Both the position numbers and the translations under genes were made by a program. From assembly GCA_902462495.1 (NCBI GenBank), contig CABQCC010000046.1, forward strand, positions 1 through 12,187: DNA of 12,187 nucleotides, read 5' to 3'. Below the pieces are notes generated by a model. That model was not told where the DNA came from, made no database searches, and worked only from the letters and a program-made list of their open reading frames with translations. Source of the DNA: an uncultured Eubacterium sp. (GTDB taxonomy: Bacteria; Bacillota; Clostridia; Oscillospirales; Acutalibacteraceae). Positions 6,513 to 12,187 of the stretch are shown here, in pieces (the first letter of the stretch is position 1; each line of letters starts with the position of its first letter).

Positions 6513-7452
6513 TGTTGAAAAGTGTGCAGGTTTGCTCAAAAAAGAGGATTGCTATGCAATTCTCTGCCACGCTCATCCCGACGGTGACACCTTGGGAAGC
6601 GGATACGCACTGCTTCGTGCTTTGCAAAAAATGGGCAAAAAGGCAAAACTTATTTGTGATGATCCTATTCCGACAAAATATGAATATCTTTATGATGATA
6701 TAGAGGTTCAGGAGTTTGACGAGAAGTATGTTATCGCCGTTGATGTTGCAACGGAAAATCTTCTCGGCGGACTTCAGGACACCTATTGCGGAAAAATTGA
6801 TTTGTGTATTGACCACCACGGCACAAACACAGATTACGCAAAGTATTTGCTTCTTAATGCAGATGCTGCCGCAAACTGCGAAATTATACTTAAAGTTATC
6901 AAGGCGCTTGGCGTTGACATCGACAAAAAGATGGCTGATTGCCTTTACACAGGCATAACAACCGATACGGGTTGCTTTAAGTATTCGTCTGCAACATCAA
7001 ATACATATCGTTCTGCTGCGGAGCTTATCGACCTCGGAGCAGACAACGGCTATATCAACCGTGTTATGTTTGAAACAAAGACGAAAAAGTTTGCCGCTTT
7101 GGAGCGTCTTGCCATTGAGGGTATGCAATTTTTCCTTGATGAGAGAGTGTGCATCCTCACCGTAACAAACGAAATGTACAGGAAAACAGGCACAACCGAG
7201 CTTGACACCGAGCCGTTGCCTCCGCTCACCCGCCAAATTGAGGGCGTGGAAATCGGTCTTACCATTCGTGAAAAGGCAGACGGCACTTGCAAATGCTCAA
7301 TCAGAACATTTGAGAGCGTAAATGCGGCAGAACTTGCCTCGGCGTTCGGCGGCGGAGGTCACAAGCAGGCTGCGGCTTGCAGATTTGATTGTGATGTAAA
7401 AACCGCAACAAAAATGCTTGTTGAAAAATCAAAGGAATTATTGCACATATGA
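6502..7452 (+). CDS. nrnA: DHH-DHHA1 phosphoesterase, NrnA-type (nanoRNase/pAp phosphatase)
   Basis: NrnA-type enzymes degrade 2-5-nt RNA oligomers and, in many species, dephosphorylate 3'-phosphoadenosine 5'-phosphate (pAp). The 316-residue protein has the two-domain DHH-DHHA1 layout. The Mn2+-binding DHH motifs are all present: HAHPDGDT (23-30), the strand ending in VDVA with Asp81, the DHH triplet (104-106, in CIDHHGTN) and TGITTDTG with Asp155. The C-terminal DHHA1 domain carries the substrate-binding GGGGHKQAA (283-291). It overlaps rbfA by 11 nt and truB by 4 nt, so translation is probably coupled. Its place between rbfA and truB is a common clostridial arrangement and ties RNA end-product turnover to the transcription/translation operon. 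Some family members also hydrolyse cyclic dinucleotide intermediates (pApA, pGpG), and that activity cannot be excluded. Confidence 0.93.
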   Translation: MKINVEKCAGLLKKEDCYAILCHAHPDGDTLGSGYALLRALQKMGKKAKLICDDPIPTKYEYLYDDIEVQEFDEKYVIAVDVATENLLGGLQDTYCGKIDLCIDHHGTNTDYAKYLLLNADAAANCEIILKVIKALGVDIDKKMADCLYTGITTDTGCFKYSSATSNTYRSAAELIDLGADNGYINRVMFETKTKKFAALERLAIEGMQFFLDERVCILTVTNEMYRKTGTTELDTEPLPPLTRQIEGVEIGLTIREKADGTCKCSIRTFESVNAAELASAFGGGGHKQAAACRFDCDVKTATKMLVEKSKELLHI

Positions 7453-8348
7453 CGGGAATAATCTGTGTAAATAAGGATAAGGACATAACCTCATTCGGCG
7501 TGGTTGCAAAGCTTCGAGGCATAACAAAGGAGCGAAAAGCCGGTCATACGGGCACTCTTGACCCGATGGCAACAGGTGTTTTGCCTGTTATGTTTGGCGG
7601 AGCAACAAGGTTTTTGAACTTCTTGCCCGACAGCGACAAGGGCTACCGTGCAACCTTTAAACTCGGAATGACAACGGACACCTTGGATATTACGGGCGAG
7701 GTGACTTCGCAAAGCGAGGTTGCGGTCACGGTTGATGATGTCAAAAGGGTGATGCGTGATTTTGTTGGGGTTATCGACCAAATTCCGCCTATGTACAGTG
7801 CAAAAAGTGTGGACGGAGTGCGTCTTTACGATTTGGCTCGTGAGGGCAAAACCGTGGAGCGTGAAGCGTGCAAGGTTGAAATCAAGGAGCTTGAATTGGT
7901 TGCTTTTGACGAAACCGAGCACACCTATCAAATTGATGTTCTTTGCAGCAAGGGCACTTATATCCGTTCATTGATTGACGACATCGGCTCGGCACTCGGT
8001 TGCGGAGCGGTTATGACAGAACTTTGTCGCACAAAGGCTATGGGTTTTGATTTGTCGGATTGTGTCAGCCTTGCGGAACTTCAGGAAATGAAAGACAGCG
8101 GTAAAGGCTTTGACAGCGTGCTTATCGACATTGAAAGAATGTTTGATTGCTACAAAAAGGTGAGGGTTTCGCCTGCGCAGTCAACAAGATTTTTCAACGG
8201 CGGAGCACTTGATATGAGCCGTGTTCGTGCAAGCATTGAGCAAAACGAGATTTGCACCGTGTACAGCGATAGAAACGAATTTTTAGGATTGGGACAAAGA
8301 CAGGGGGACGAACTAAAGGTTCTTCGCATTTTGTCCGTTAGAGAATAA
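7449..8348 (+). CDS. truB: tRNA pseudouridine(55) synthase TruB
   Basis: TruB converts U55 in the T-loop of nearly all tRNAs to pseudouridine and acts as a tRNA chaperone. The 299-residue protein shows the family motifs in order: the catalytic GHTGTLDPMATG with nucleophile Asp38, the PPMYSAKSVDGVRLYDLAREG block (the conserved YSAxKxxGxxxYxxAR region) and SKGTYIRSLIDDIG. The C-terminal part (about 235-299) corresponds to the short PUA-like extension of bacterial TruB. The ATG overlaps the nrnA stop codon in an ATGA arrangement, and AAAGGA at 7431-7436 is the nearest ribosome binding site. The stop codon shares one base with the ribF start (TAATG). All key residues are present and nothing is unusual. 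Confidence 0.97.
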   Translation: MTGIICVNKDKDITSFGVVAKLRGITKERKAGHTGTLDPMATGVLPVMFGGATRFLNFLPDSDKGYRATFKLGMTTDTLDITGEVTSQSEVAVTVDDVKRVMRDFVGVIDQIPPMYSAKSVDGVRLYDLAREGKTVEREACKVEIKELELVAFDETEHTYQIDVLCSKGTYIRSLIDDIGSALGCGAVMTELCRTKAMGFDLSDCVSLAELQEMKDSGKGFDSVLIDIERMFDCYKKVRVSPAQSTRFFNGGALDMSRVRASIEQNEICTVYSDRNEFLGLGQRQGDELKVLRILSVRE

Positions 8349-9166
8349 TGAATACAGACAATAACGAAAAGCAGAGAATTGCGGTTGCACTCGGCGATTT
8401 TGACGGTATGCACCGTGCACATCAAACCGTCACCACGGGTGCGCAAAAGGTTATTATTTTCTGCGTAAACAACAAATTTTCGCTTCTTCAAAAGAGTATT
8501 TTTGAAAAGCGATTTCCAAATGCCGTTTTTGCGTCTTTTGATGAAATAAAGAACTTGAGCGGTGAGGAATTTATTGACGACATCTTGATAGGCAGATTTC
8601 ACGCAGGAATTGTTTTGTGTGGATTTAATTTTAAATTCGGCAAAAACGCTTCTTGGTCGGCTCTTGATATGAGAAAATATCTTGAACAGAAAGATGTTTG
8701 GGTGCGTATTTTGGAGCACCTTGACTTCAAGGAACAACCGATTAGTTCGACGAGAATCAGAGAGTGCGTCAAAAACGGAGAAATCAAGGACGCCAACGAG
8801 ATGCTTGGCTATAATTTTACATTTGAAAATGAGGTTATCGGCGGTGACAGGCGAGGCAGAACAATCGGCTTCCCGACTATCAACCAGCATTTGCCTGAGG
8901 GACTTATTGTGCCGAAGTACGGCGTGTACGAAAGCAGAACTTTTGTTGACGGCAAGGAGTACAAGTCGTTTACAAACATTGGTATTCGCCCGACTTGGAG
9001 GGTTGATAAGCCACTTTGCGAAACTCATATTTTTGATTTTAACGGTGACCTTTACGGCAAAACCGTGAGGGTGGAGCTTATTGATTATAAACGAGAGGAA
9101 AAAATCTTCAAAAATGTTGAAGAACTCAAAGAGCAACTTGATTATGACAAAAGCAGTATTGTTTGA
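8348..9166 (+). CDS. ribF: RibF-type riboflavin kinase/FAD synthetase with a short, divergent N-terminal domain
   Basis: RibF phosphorylates riboflavin to FMN (C-terminal kinase domain) and adenylates FMN to FAD (N-terminal nucleotidyltransferase domain). The kinase half looks intact: GDRRGRTIGFPTIN (166-179), PKYGVYE (189-195), NIGIRPT (210-216) and ETHIFDFNGDLYG (225-237). The N-terminal half keeps GDFDGMHRAH (16-25), GFNFKFG (92-98) and ISSTRIR (132-138). However, the protein is 272 residues against about 310 for typical RibF, the TFxPHP segment expected after the first helix is missing, and the HxGH motif reads HRAH (22-25). The kinase is therefore well supported, while adenylyltransferase activity is doubtful. 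The ATG overlaps the truB stop codon by one base and has no good Shine-Dalgarno, so translation is probably coupled. It is in its usual Firmicutes place after truB. No FMN riboswitch is seen. Confidence 0.9.
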   Translation: MNTDNNEKQRIAVALGDFDGMHRAHQTVTTGAQKVIIFCVNNKFSLLQKSIFEKRFPNAVFASFDEIKNLSGEEFIDDILIGRFHAGIVLCGFNFKFGKNASWSALDMRKYLEQKDVWVRILEHLDFKEQPISSTRIRECVKNGEIKDANEMLGYNFTFENEVIGGDRRGRTIGFPTINQHLPEGLIVPKYGVYESRTFVDGKEYKSFTNIGIRPTWRVDKPLCETHIFDFNGDLYGKTVRVELIDYKREEKIFKNVEELKEQLDYDKSSIV

Positions 9167-9806
9167 TTTTGACGAAACTTTGCAGGACAGAACCAAGGCT
9201 TTTGAAAAATATGCCTATGCGTTTTTGGATGAATTTTTGCCAGATTTGACGGCGGAGGAACGGGAAAAACGCAAGAGGGATATGGAGGACACAGGCAACG
9301 GCGGTTATGTCAACCGTGTTGAATGGTGCACCGAACTTGTGAAAATGTGGGGATGGAAAAACGCTCCCGACCCAACTGTTCTTGCAAATCATTATGATGT
9401 CAATTTCGGTGATTACAATGTTATATTTGAAAATTCCGTTCCGCTCCTCAAGGAACTTCGTGCAAGGGGCTACCTCACGGGAGTGATTACAAACGGACCG
9501 TCAATCCTCCAAAATCACAAAATGGACAGAAGCGGACTTCGACCGCTCTGCGATATTGTGGTTGTCAGCGGTGATGAGGGCGTGCACAAGCCCGACCCAC
9601 GACTTTTTGAGATTACGGCTGAACGACTCGGCGTGAAACCGAGCGAATGTGTCTATGTCGGCGACCACCCGATAAATGATATTCAGGGTGCACTCTCGGC
9701 AGGTATGAGGGCAATCCGTATGAATTTCGGTTGGTTCAAAGATAAGGATTTGCGTCCCGATGTGCCTGTGATTACCGATATTATCGATGTTTTAAAATAT
9801 GTATAG
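9144..9806 (+). CDS. HAD-superfamily (subfamily IA) phosphatase
   Basis: This is a 220-residue haloacid dehalogenase-like hydrolase, probably a cytosolic phosphatase acting on a small phosphorylated metabolite. All four catalytic motifs are present: motif I FDFDETLQD (nucleophile Asp8, acid/base Asp10), motif II TNG (Thr116), motif III Lys149 in GVHKPDPRLF, and motif IV GDHPINDIQGA (Asp174, Asp179). A helical cap domain lies between motifs I and II (about 15-90), as in the IA group that includes YjjG-like nucleotidases and phosphoglycolate phosphatases. I chose ATG at 9144 because it places motif I at the usual distance from the start; an upstream in-frame ATG at 9081 would add 21 Lys/Asn-rich residues. 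It overlaps ribF by 23 nt. An FMN- or nucleotide-related role is suggested only by the position next to ribF. It is the last gene before the operon terminator. Confidence 0.88.
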   Translation: MTKAVLFDFDETLQDRTKAFEKYAYAFLDEFLPDLTAEEREKRKRDMEDTGNGGYVNRVEWCTELVKMWGWKNAPDPTVLANHYDVNFGDYNVIFENSVPLLKELRARGYLTGVITNGPSILQNHKMDRSGLRPLCDIVVVSGDEGVHKPDPRLFEITAERLGVKPSECVYVGDHPINDIQGALSAGMRAIRMNFGWFKDKDLRPDVPVITDIIDVLKYV

Positions 9807-9810
9807 AATT

Positions 9811-9858
9811 ACAACAGCTTCCCTTGTTTCGGCATTTAGGGGAGCTGTTGTGTTTTTT
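9811..9858 (+). terminator. Intrinsic terminator ending the rimP-to-HAD operon
   Basis: ACAACAGCTTCCC (9811-9823) pairs with GGGGAGCTGTTGT (9839-9851), 13 pairs with one T-G wobble, and is followed by GTTTTTT. It begins 4 nt after the HAD stop codon (TAG, 9804-9806). The strength and position mark the clear end of the operon. Confidence 0.9.
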
Positions 9859-9931
9859 GCGACTGTGGGGAATGATTGTTTTCGTAACAGTCAATTAATA
9901 TTCTTTTTACAGTAGATTTAAAATTTGTTCT

Positions 9932-9959
9932 TTGCCAATTCGTATTTTGTGGGTATTAT
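9932..9959 (+). promoter_or_regulatory. Predicted promoter of the small P-loop protein gene
   Basis: TTGCCA (9932-9937) and TATTAT (9954-9959) are 16 nt apart, with the start expected near 9966. A small inverted repeat, AAGGTT (9967-9972) and AACCTT (9980-9985), begins just at the predicted start site and could be a leader hairpin or operator. The rest of the 9859-9931 interval is AT-rich, with no gene or clear signal. Confidence 0.45.
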
Positions 9960-10019
9960 TAAGTCAAAGGTTAGGAACAAACCTTACAAAACAAGCAAAA
10001 TGCAGAAAGGAAAATGAAT

Positions 10020-10424
10020 ATGTTAGATTACATTTCAGGACAAAAAGGAACAGGAAAAACAAGAATGTTGACCGAAACCGCAATTTACACAGCTCAGCAA
10101 AGCAAGGGCAATGTTGTGTTTGCCGAATACGGAAGCAAGATTTCAAGAATTCTTCCGGTGTCTGTCAGACATATTGATATGAAACAATATGGCATAACCT
10201 CTGCTTGGCAGTTGTACGGTTTCTTTGCAGGAATTTGTGCCGGAAATTATGACATAACAGATATTTTTGTGGATGCGACAAATTGTGAGAATTTTTGCGA
10301 AAATTCTGATATTGACGACTTCATTGAAATATTGAAAAACCTTTCGAACGACATCGGCGTTAATATTCATCTTGCGTTGAGCGATGAGTACAGCGTGGAA
10401 GTATCGTATACCGATGTTGCATAA
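10020..10424 (+). CDS. Small P-loop NTP-binding protein of unknown function
   Basis: This is a compact 134-residue protein with a Walker A motif close to the N-terminus (GQKGTGKT, residues 8-15) and a Walker B-like strand (ITDIFVDATN, about 80-89, ending in Asp). No other domain is present. The layout (P-loop, then a strand ending in VVFAEY, then IFVDA, then a final strand IHLALS) fits a minimal P-loop NTPase core. From memory, similar short proteins starting with ISGxKGxGKT are widespread in Clostridia and are often named only ATP-binding protein; this is recollection, not a search. It does not look like a nucleotide kinase, since no lid or substrate motif is visible. ATG at 10020 is chosen because AGAAAGG (10004-10010) lies 9 nt away; ATG at 10014 is only 3 nt from it and would add MN. 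The gene is alone, between two terminators. Confidence 0.8.
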   Translation: MLDYISGQKGTGKTRMLTETAIYTAQQSKGNVVFAEYGSKISRILPVSVRHIDMKQYGITSAWQLYGFFAGICAGNYDITDIFVDATNCENFCENSDIDDFIEILKNLSNDIGVNIHLALSDEYSVEVSYTDVA

Positions 10425-10458
10425 ATAATTTGAATTTTTCATTTTTCTCCATACAAAT

Positions 10459-10502
10459 AAAAAGGACTGTCTTGCCGTAAAAGGTAAGACAGTTCTTTTT
10501 TG
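10459..10502. terminator. Bidirectional terminator between convergent genes
   Basis: AAAAAGGACTGTCTTGCC (10459-10476) pairs with GGTAAGACAGTTCTTTTT (10483-10500) over 18 positions, two of them G-T wobbles, with a 6-nt loop. T-tracts result on both strands, so it can end the P-loop gene from the left and the asparaginase gene (stop at 10512) from the right. Confidence 0.88.
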
Positions 10503-10511
10503 TGGAAATGA

Positions 10512-11297
10512 TTATTCAAGTATGCTCATTGCATACGCATTTTCAATCGTTGTGCCAAAGATGATGTTTTCAATATCCTGTGCAGTTTCGTAGTCGGCAC
10601 TCATTTTGTGGGTTACAAAATGATATGGGATGTTGAGCGACTTTGCAAATTCCTTTGCGCTGTCGGGCACGGTTGCGGAGTGATACATTTCAATGAGCAC
10701 TTCGTCAACATTTTCAAGGTTGTATATTCCGAAGTCCATAGAGATGTATGGTCTGATAATCAGCACATTTTTGTTGCTGATTTTTTTCTTATTTGTCGGT
10801 TCGGGGAAGTGAGAAATCGCTTTGAACTCGTCATTGATGTCGGCACTTGTGATGCAGTTCGCCTGTTTTATTCCGTTGTATGATGCGTAAACTCCGTTGT
10901 TGCCTGCAAGAATGTGAGCAACCGCCGTATCGAAATTCGTTTTTGCATTGCTCAACGGATTTTCAACAGGCTTGTCGGAGGCAACAAGAACAATGTTTTT
11001 GTCGGCAAACGCATTGGCAATAATCGCCGATGTGAATGCAAGTGTGTCGCTTCCGTGGAGAATGATTACACCCTTGTATTTTGAAAAATCAACTTCGTCA
11101 AGGCAGTCGATAAGTTTCTGCCAAAGTTCCTTTGTCATATTTTCGCTCAACACCTTGAACGGAGAAACGGTGTCAAATTGCACATTGGTGTGCTCTGTGA
11201 CATCCAAAATTTTCAGGCAGTTGTCGTCAAGCGAAATGCTTTCGCCCGCAACACTTCCGATTGTTCCGCCCAAGCCGATAACGAGAATTTTATTCAT
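10512..11297 (-). CDS. Asparaginase-like protein, short and divergent
   Basis: This 261-residue protein is of the asparaginase/glutaminase fold, which hydrolyses asparagine to aspartate and ammonia. Clear family marks are the first catalytic motif GLGGTIGS with Thr12, the second motif ILHGSDTLAFTSA with Ser83 and Asp84 where most members have Thr-Asp, and the SNAKTN segment with Lys119. No signal peptide is seen, so it is cytosolic (type I-like). Three points are odd. It is about 70 residues shorter than usual, the loss being mainly in the C-terminal domain (from about 177). The second catalytic Thr is Ser. No Tyr is present in the flexible loop after motif I, where the substrate-covering Tyr normally sits. 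The start at 11297 is set by GGAG (11304-11307, minus strand) 6 nt ahead and by the family start MNKILVIGLGGTIG; an in-frame ATG at 11390 is rejected. It overlaps the upstream glycosidase by 8 nt. Substrate is uncertain. Confidence 0.85.
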   Translation of the reverse strand: MNKILVIGLGGTIGSVAGESISLDDNCLKILDVTEHTNVQFDTVSPFKVLSENMTKELWQKLIDCLDEVDFSKYKGVIILHGSDTLAFTSAIIANAFADKNIVLVASDKPVENPLSNAKTNFDTAVAHILAGNNGVYASYNGIKQANCITSADINDEFKAISHFPEPTNKKKISNKNVLIIRPYISMDFGIYNLENVDEVLIEMYHSATVPDSAKEFAKSLNIPYHFVTHKMSADYETAQDIENIIFGTTIENAYAMSILE

Positions 11298-12187
11298 ATA
11301 TTTCTCCATTGTTGAATTTGATATCAATCTCTGTGCCGTCCTTACGCTTGATGCCTTTTGCGTAGCCCGACCATTCTTTTGGAATTGCACCTCTCACAAG
11401 CATTTCCGCAATACCTGCCGAAACACCGAAGTTGCCGTCAATTTGGAACGGTGGGTGAGCGTCAAACATATTTGGATAGCTTCCGCCTCCCGGACGCTTC
11501 AAGCCTCTCGGATTGATTGGTCTAAGCTGATTTTTGATGAGTTTCAAAGCGTTTTCGGCTTCGTCAAGTCTTGCCCAAAGGCAAACTTTCCAGCCGAGCG
11601 CCCATCCTGTGCCGTCAAAACCACGCTTCAAAAGTGATTTCTTTGCAGCCTCTCTGATTTCGTTTGGCTGTTCAACAGCCGACGGATAAACGCAGTAAAG
11701 GTGGCTCACATGGCGGTGAGTAACCTCGGTTTCTTCGTATTCCTTTGCCCATTCGTTGATTCTGCCGTCAGAACCTATAGGTATGCTTGGAATTTCAGGA
11801 GTGTCAAAACCGAGTTCGTTGCAGTTTTGGAAGAATTCCTGAAGAATTCCGATATCCATTGTCGGCATATAGGTGAGGCAACCACGCTGACCGTTGTCGT
11901 TGAAAGTGTTTTCGGGTGAACTTGACGGACAGGTAACCAAATTGCCCTCGAATTCAAAGAGATAATCTTTGTAGAAATTGAGCACCTTTTCAAAATAAGG
12001 CTTCATTTCTTCAAACAAAAGTTCATCTTTTGTGTAGCGATAGTGCTCAAAAACTTCGTTGAGCATCCACGGAAGTGAACTTTGCCAATAAGCATAGCTT
12101 TCGGCGTCTGTTTTGCCGATTGGGTCGCCCGCAGGTGTTGCTGTCTTAACCGCTGTACAAACGCCACGCTTTTGTGGAGACGCATTG
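11290..12187 (-). CDS. GH95-family alpha-L-fucosidase-like glycoside hydrolase, 5' end outside the window
   Basis: The reading frame stays open from its stop codon at 11290 to the right edge, so only the C-terminal 298 or so residues are seen. Family 95 enzymes are inverting alpha-L-fucosidases or alpha-L-galactosidases with an (alpha/alpha)6 barrel. Marks seen are CPSSSPENTF, whose Glu (codon 11911-11913) matches the family's general acid; VTHRHVSHLY; GTGWALGWKVCLWARL; and NMFDAHPPFQIDGNFGVSAGIAEML, whose Asp (codon 11437-11439) belongs to the conserved catalytic pair. The C-terminus is unusually short: after AEMLV it passes straight to RGAIPKEW, without the usual QSHxGxIxLLPALP stretch, and stops soon after. 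ATG at 12066 is not the start, since the upstream codons also match the family (EHYRYTKD is preceded by an aligned Trp/Tyr-rich segment). Its last 8 nt overlap the asparaginase gene. Location (secreted or cytosolic) cannot be told without the N-terminus. Confidence 0.88.
   Translation of the reverse strand, partial: NASPQKRGVCTAVKTATPAGDPIGKTDAESYAYWQSSLPWMLNEVFEHYRYTKDELLFEEMKPYFEKVLNFYKDYLFEFEGNLVTCPSSSPENTFNDNGQRGCLTYMPTMDIGILQEFFQNCNELGFDTPEIPSIPIGSDGRINEWAKEYEETEVTHRHVSHLYCVYPSAVEQPNEIREAAKKSLLKRGFDGTGWALGWKVCLWARLDEAENALKLIKNQLRPINPRGLKRPGGGSYPNMFDAHPPFQIDGNFGVSAGIAEMLVRGAIPKEWSGYAKGIKRKDGTEIDIKFNNGEIYE

Noticed and set aside
8300..8400. FMN riboswitch expected near a ribF gene
   Set aside because: The ribF start is embedded in the truB stop codon inside an operon, leaving no leader, and no conserved FMN-aptamer motifs are visible.
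9081..9143. Longer HAD protein with a start at 9081
   Set aside because: It would add 21 Lys/Asn-rich residues before the usual N-terminal strand and overlap ribF by 86 nt; ATG at 9144 puts motif I in its normal place.
8150..9196. Long minus-strand open frame (348 codons) opposite truB and ribF
   Set aside because: It is antisense to two genes with clear family motifs, has no recognisable domain or good ribosome binding site, and a Cys/Phe/Asn-rich composition typical of a shadow frame.
9861..9892. GACTGT/ACAGTC inverted repeat after the operon terminator
   Set aside because: Only a 6-bp stem with a 20-nt loop in AT-rich DNA, no T-tract, and likely a chance match.
11298..11390. Longer asparaginase with a start at 11390
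   Set aside because: The extra 31 residues lie inside the GH95 coding region, do not resemble a signal peptide, and precede the normal family start that has its own GGAG site.
10948..11637. Plus-strand open frame of 229 codons opposite the asparaginase and GH95 genes
   Set aside because: Both minus-strand genes here carry catalytic family motifs; the plus-strand product resembles nothing and crosses both genes.
1..12187. CRISPR array, tRNA, rRNA or insertion-sequence transposase
   Set aside because: No regularly spaced direct repeats, no tRNA-like cloverleaf that I could see, and no transposase or integrase reading frame on either strand.

Overview
The window looks like chromosome from a low-to-moderate GC Gram-positive anaerobe of class Clostridia, probably Ruminococcaceae/Oscillospiraceae-like. 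The basis is the Firmicutes gene order rimP-nusA-ylxR-ylxQ-infB-rbfA, the clostridial insertion of a DHH phosphoesterase (nrnA) between rbfA and truB, a stand-alone PduL-type phosphotransacylase, strong purine-rich ribosome binding sites, and a GH95-type glycosidase typical of gut or rumen glycan degraders. The genus cannot be fixed from sequence alone.

Layout. Positions 1-339 carry no gene but hold a chain of inverted repeats (6-61, 68-95, 134-168, 182-196, 225-241, 243-263), at least one of which resembles a bidirectional terminator. A minus-strand pduL (340-918) follows. It is divergent from a small three-helix membrane protein gene (1044-1403), and the two predicted promoters overlap. A promoter with perfect consensus hexamers, whose -35 box includes the stop codon of the membrane protein gene, then starts a ten-gene plus-strand operon. 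Its leader has a terminator-like hairpin directly ahead of the rimP Shine-Dalgarno. The operon is rimP, nusA, ylxR (rnpM), ylxQ, infB, rbfA, nrnA, truB, ribF and a HAD phosphatase, and it ends at a strong intrinsic terminator (9811-9858). The genes are tightly packed, with overlaps at ylxR/ylxQ, ylxQ/infB, rbfA/nrnA, nrnA/truB, truB/ribF and ribF/HAD. They link transcription elongation and termination, 30S maturation, translation initiation, nanoRNA/pAp turnover, tRNA U55 pseudouridylation and FAD synthesis.

Next comes a separate small transcription unit encoding a 134-residue P-loop protein of unknown function (10020-10424), with its own promoter and a convergent bidirectional terminator (10459-10500). 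On the minus strand, an asparaginase-like gene (10512-11297) is translationally coupled to a GH95 alpha-L-fucosidase-like gene (11290 to beyond the right edge).

Most of the window is a conserved housekeeping operon, and I see no convincing new multi-gene system. The points most worth a second look are the rimP leader attenuator, the degenerate adenylyltransferase half of RibF, the short divergent asparaginase coupled to a short-tailed GH95 enzyme, the orphan P-loop protein, the infB-rbfA intergenic hairpin, and the hairpin-rich left end.
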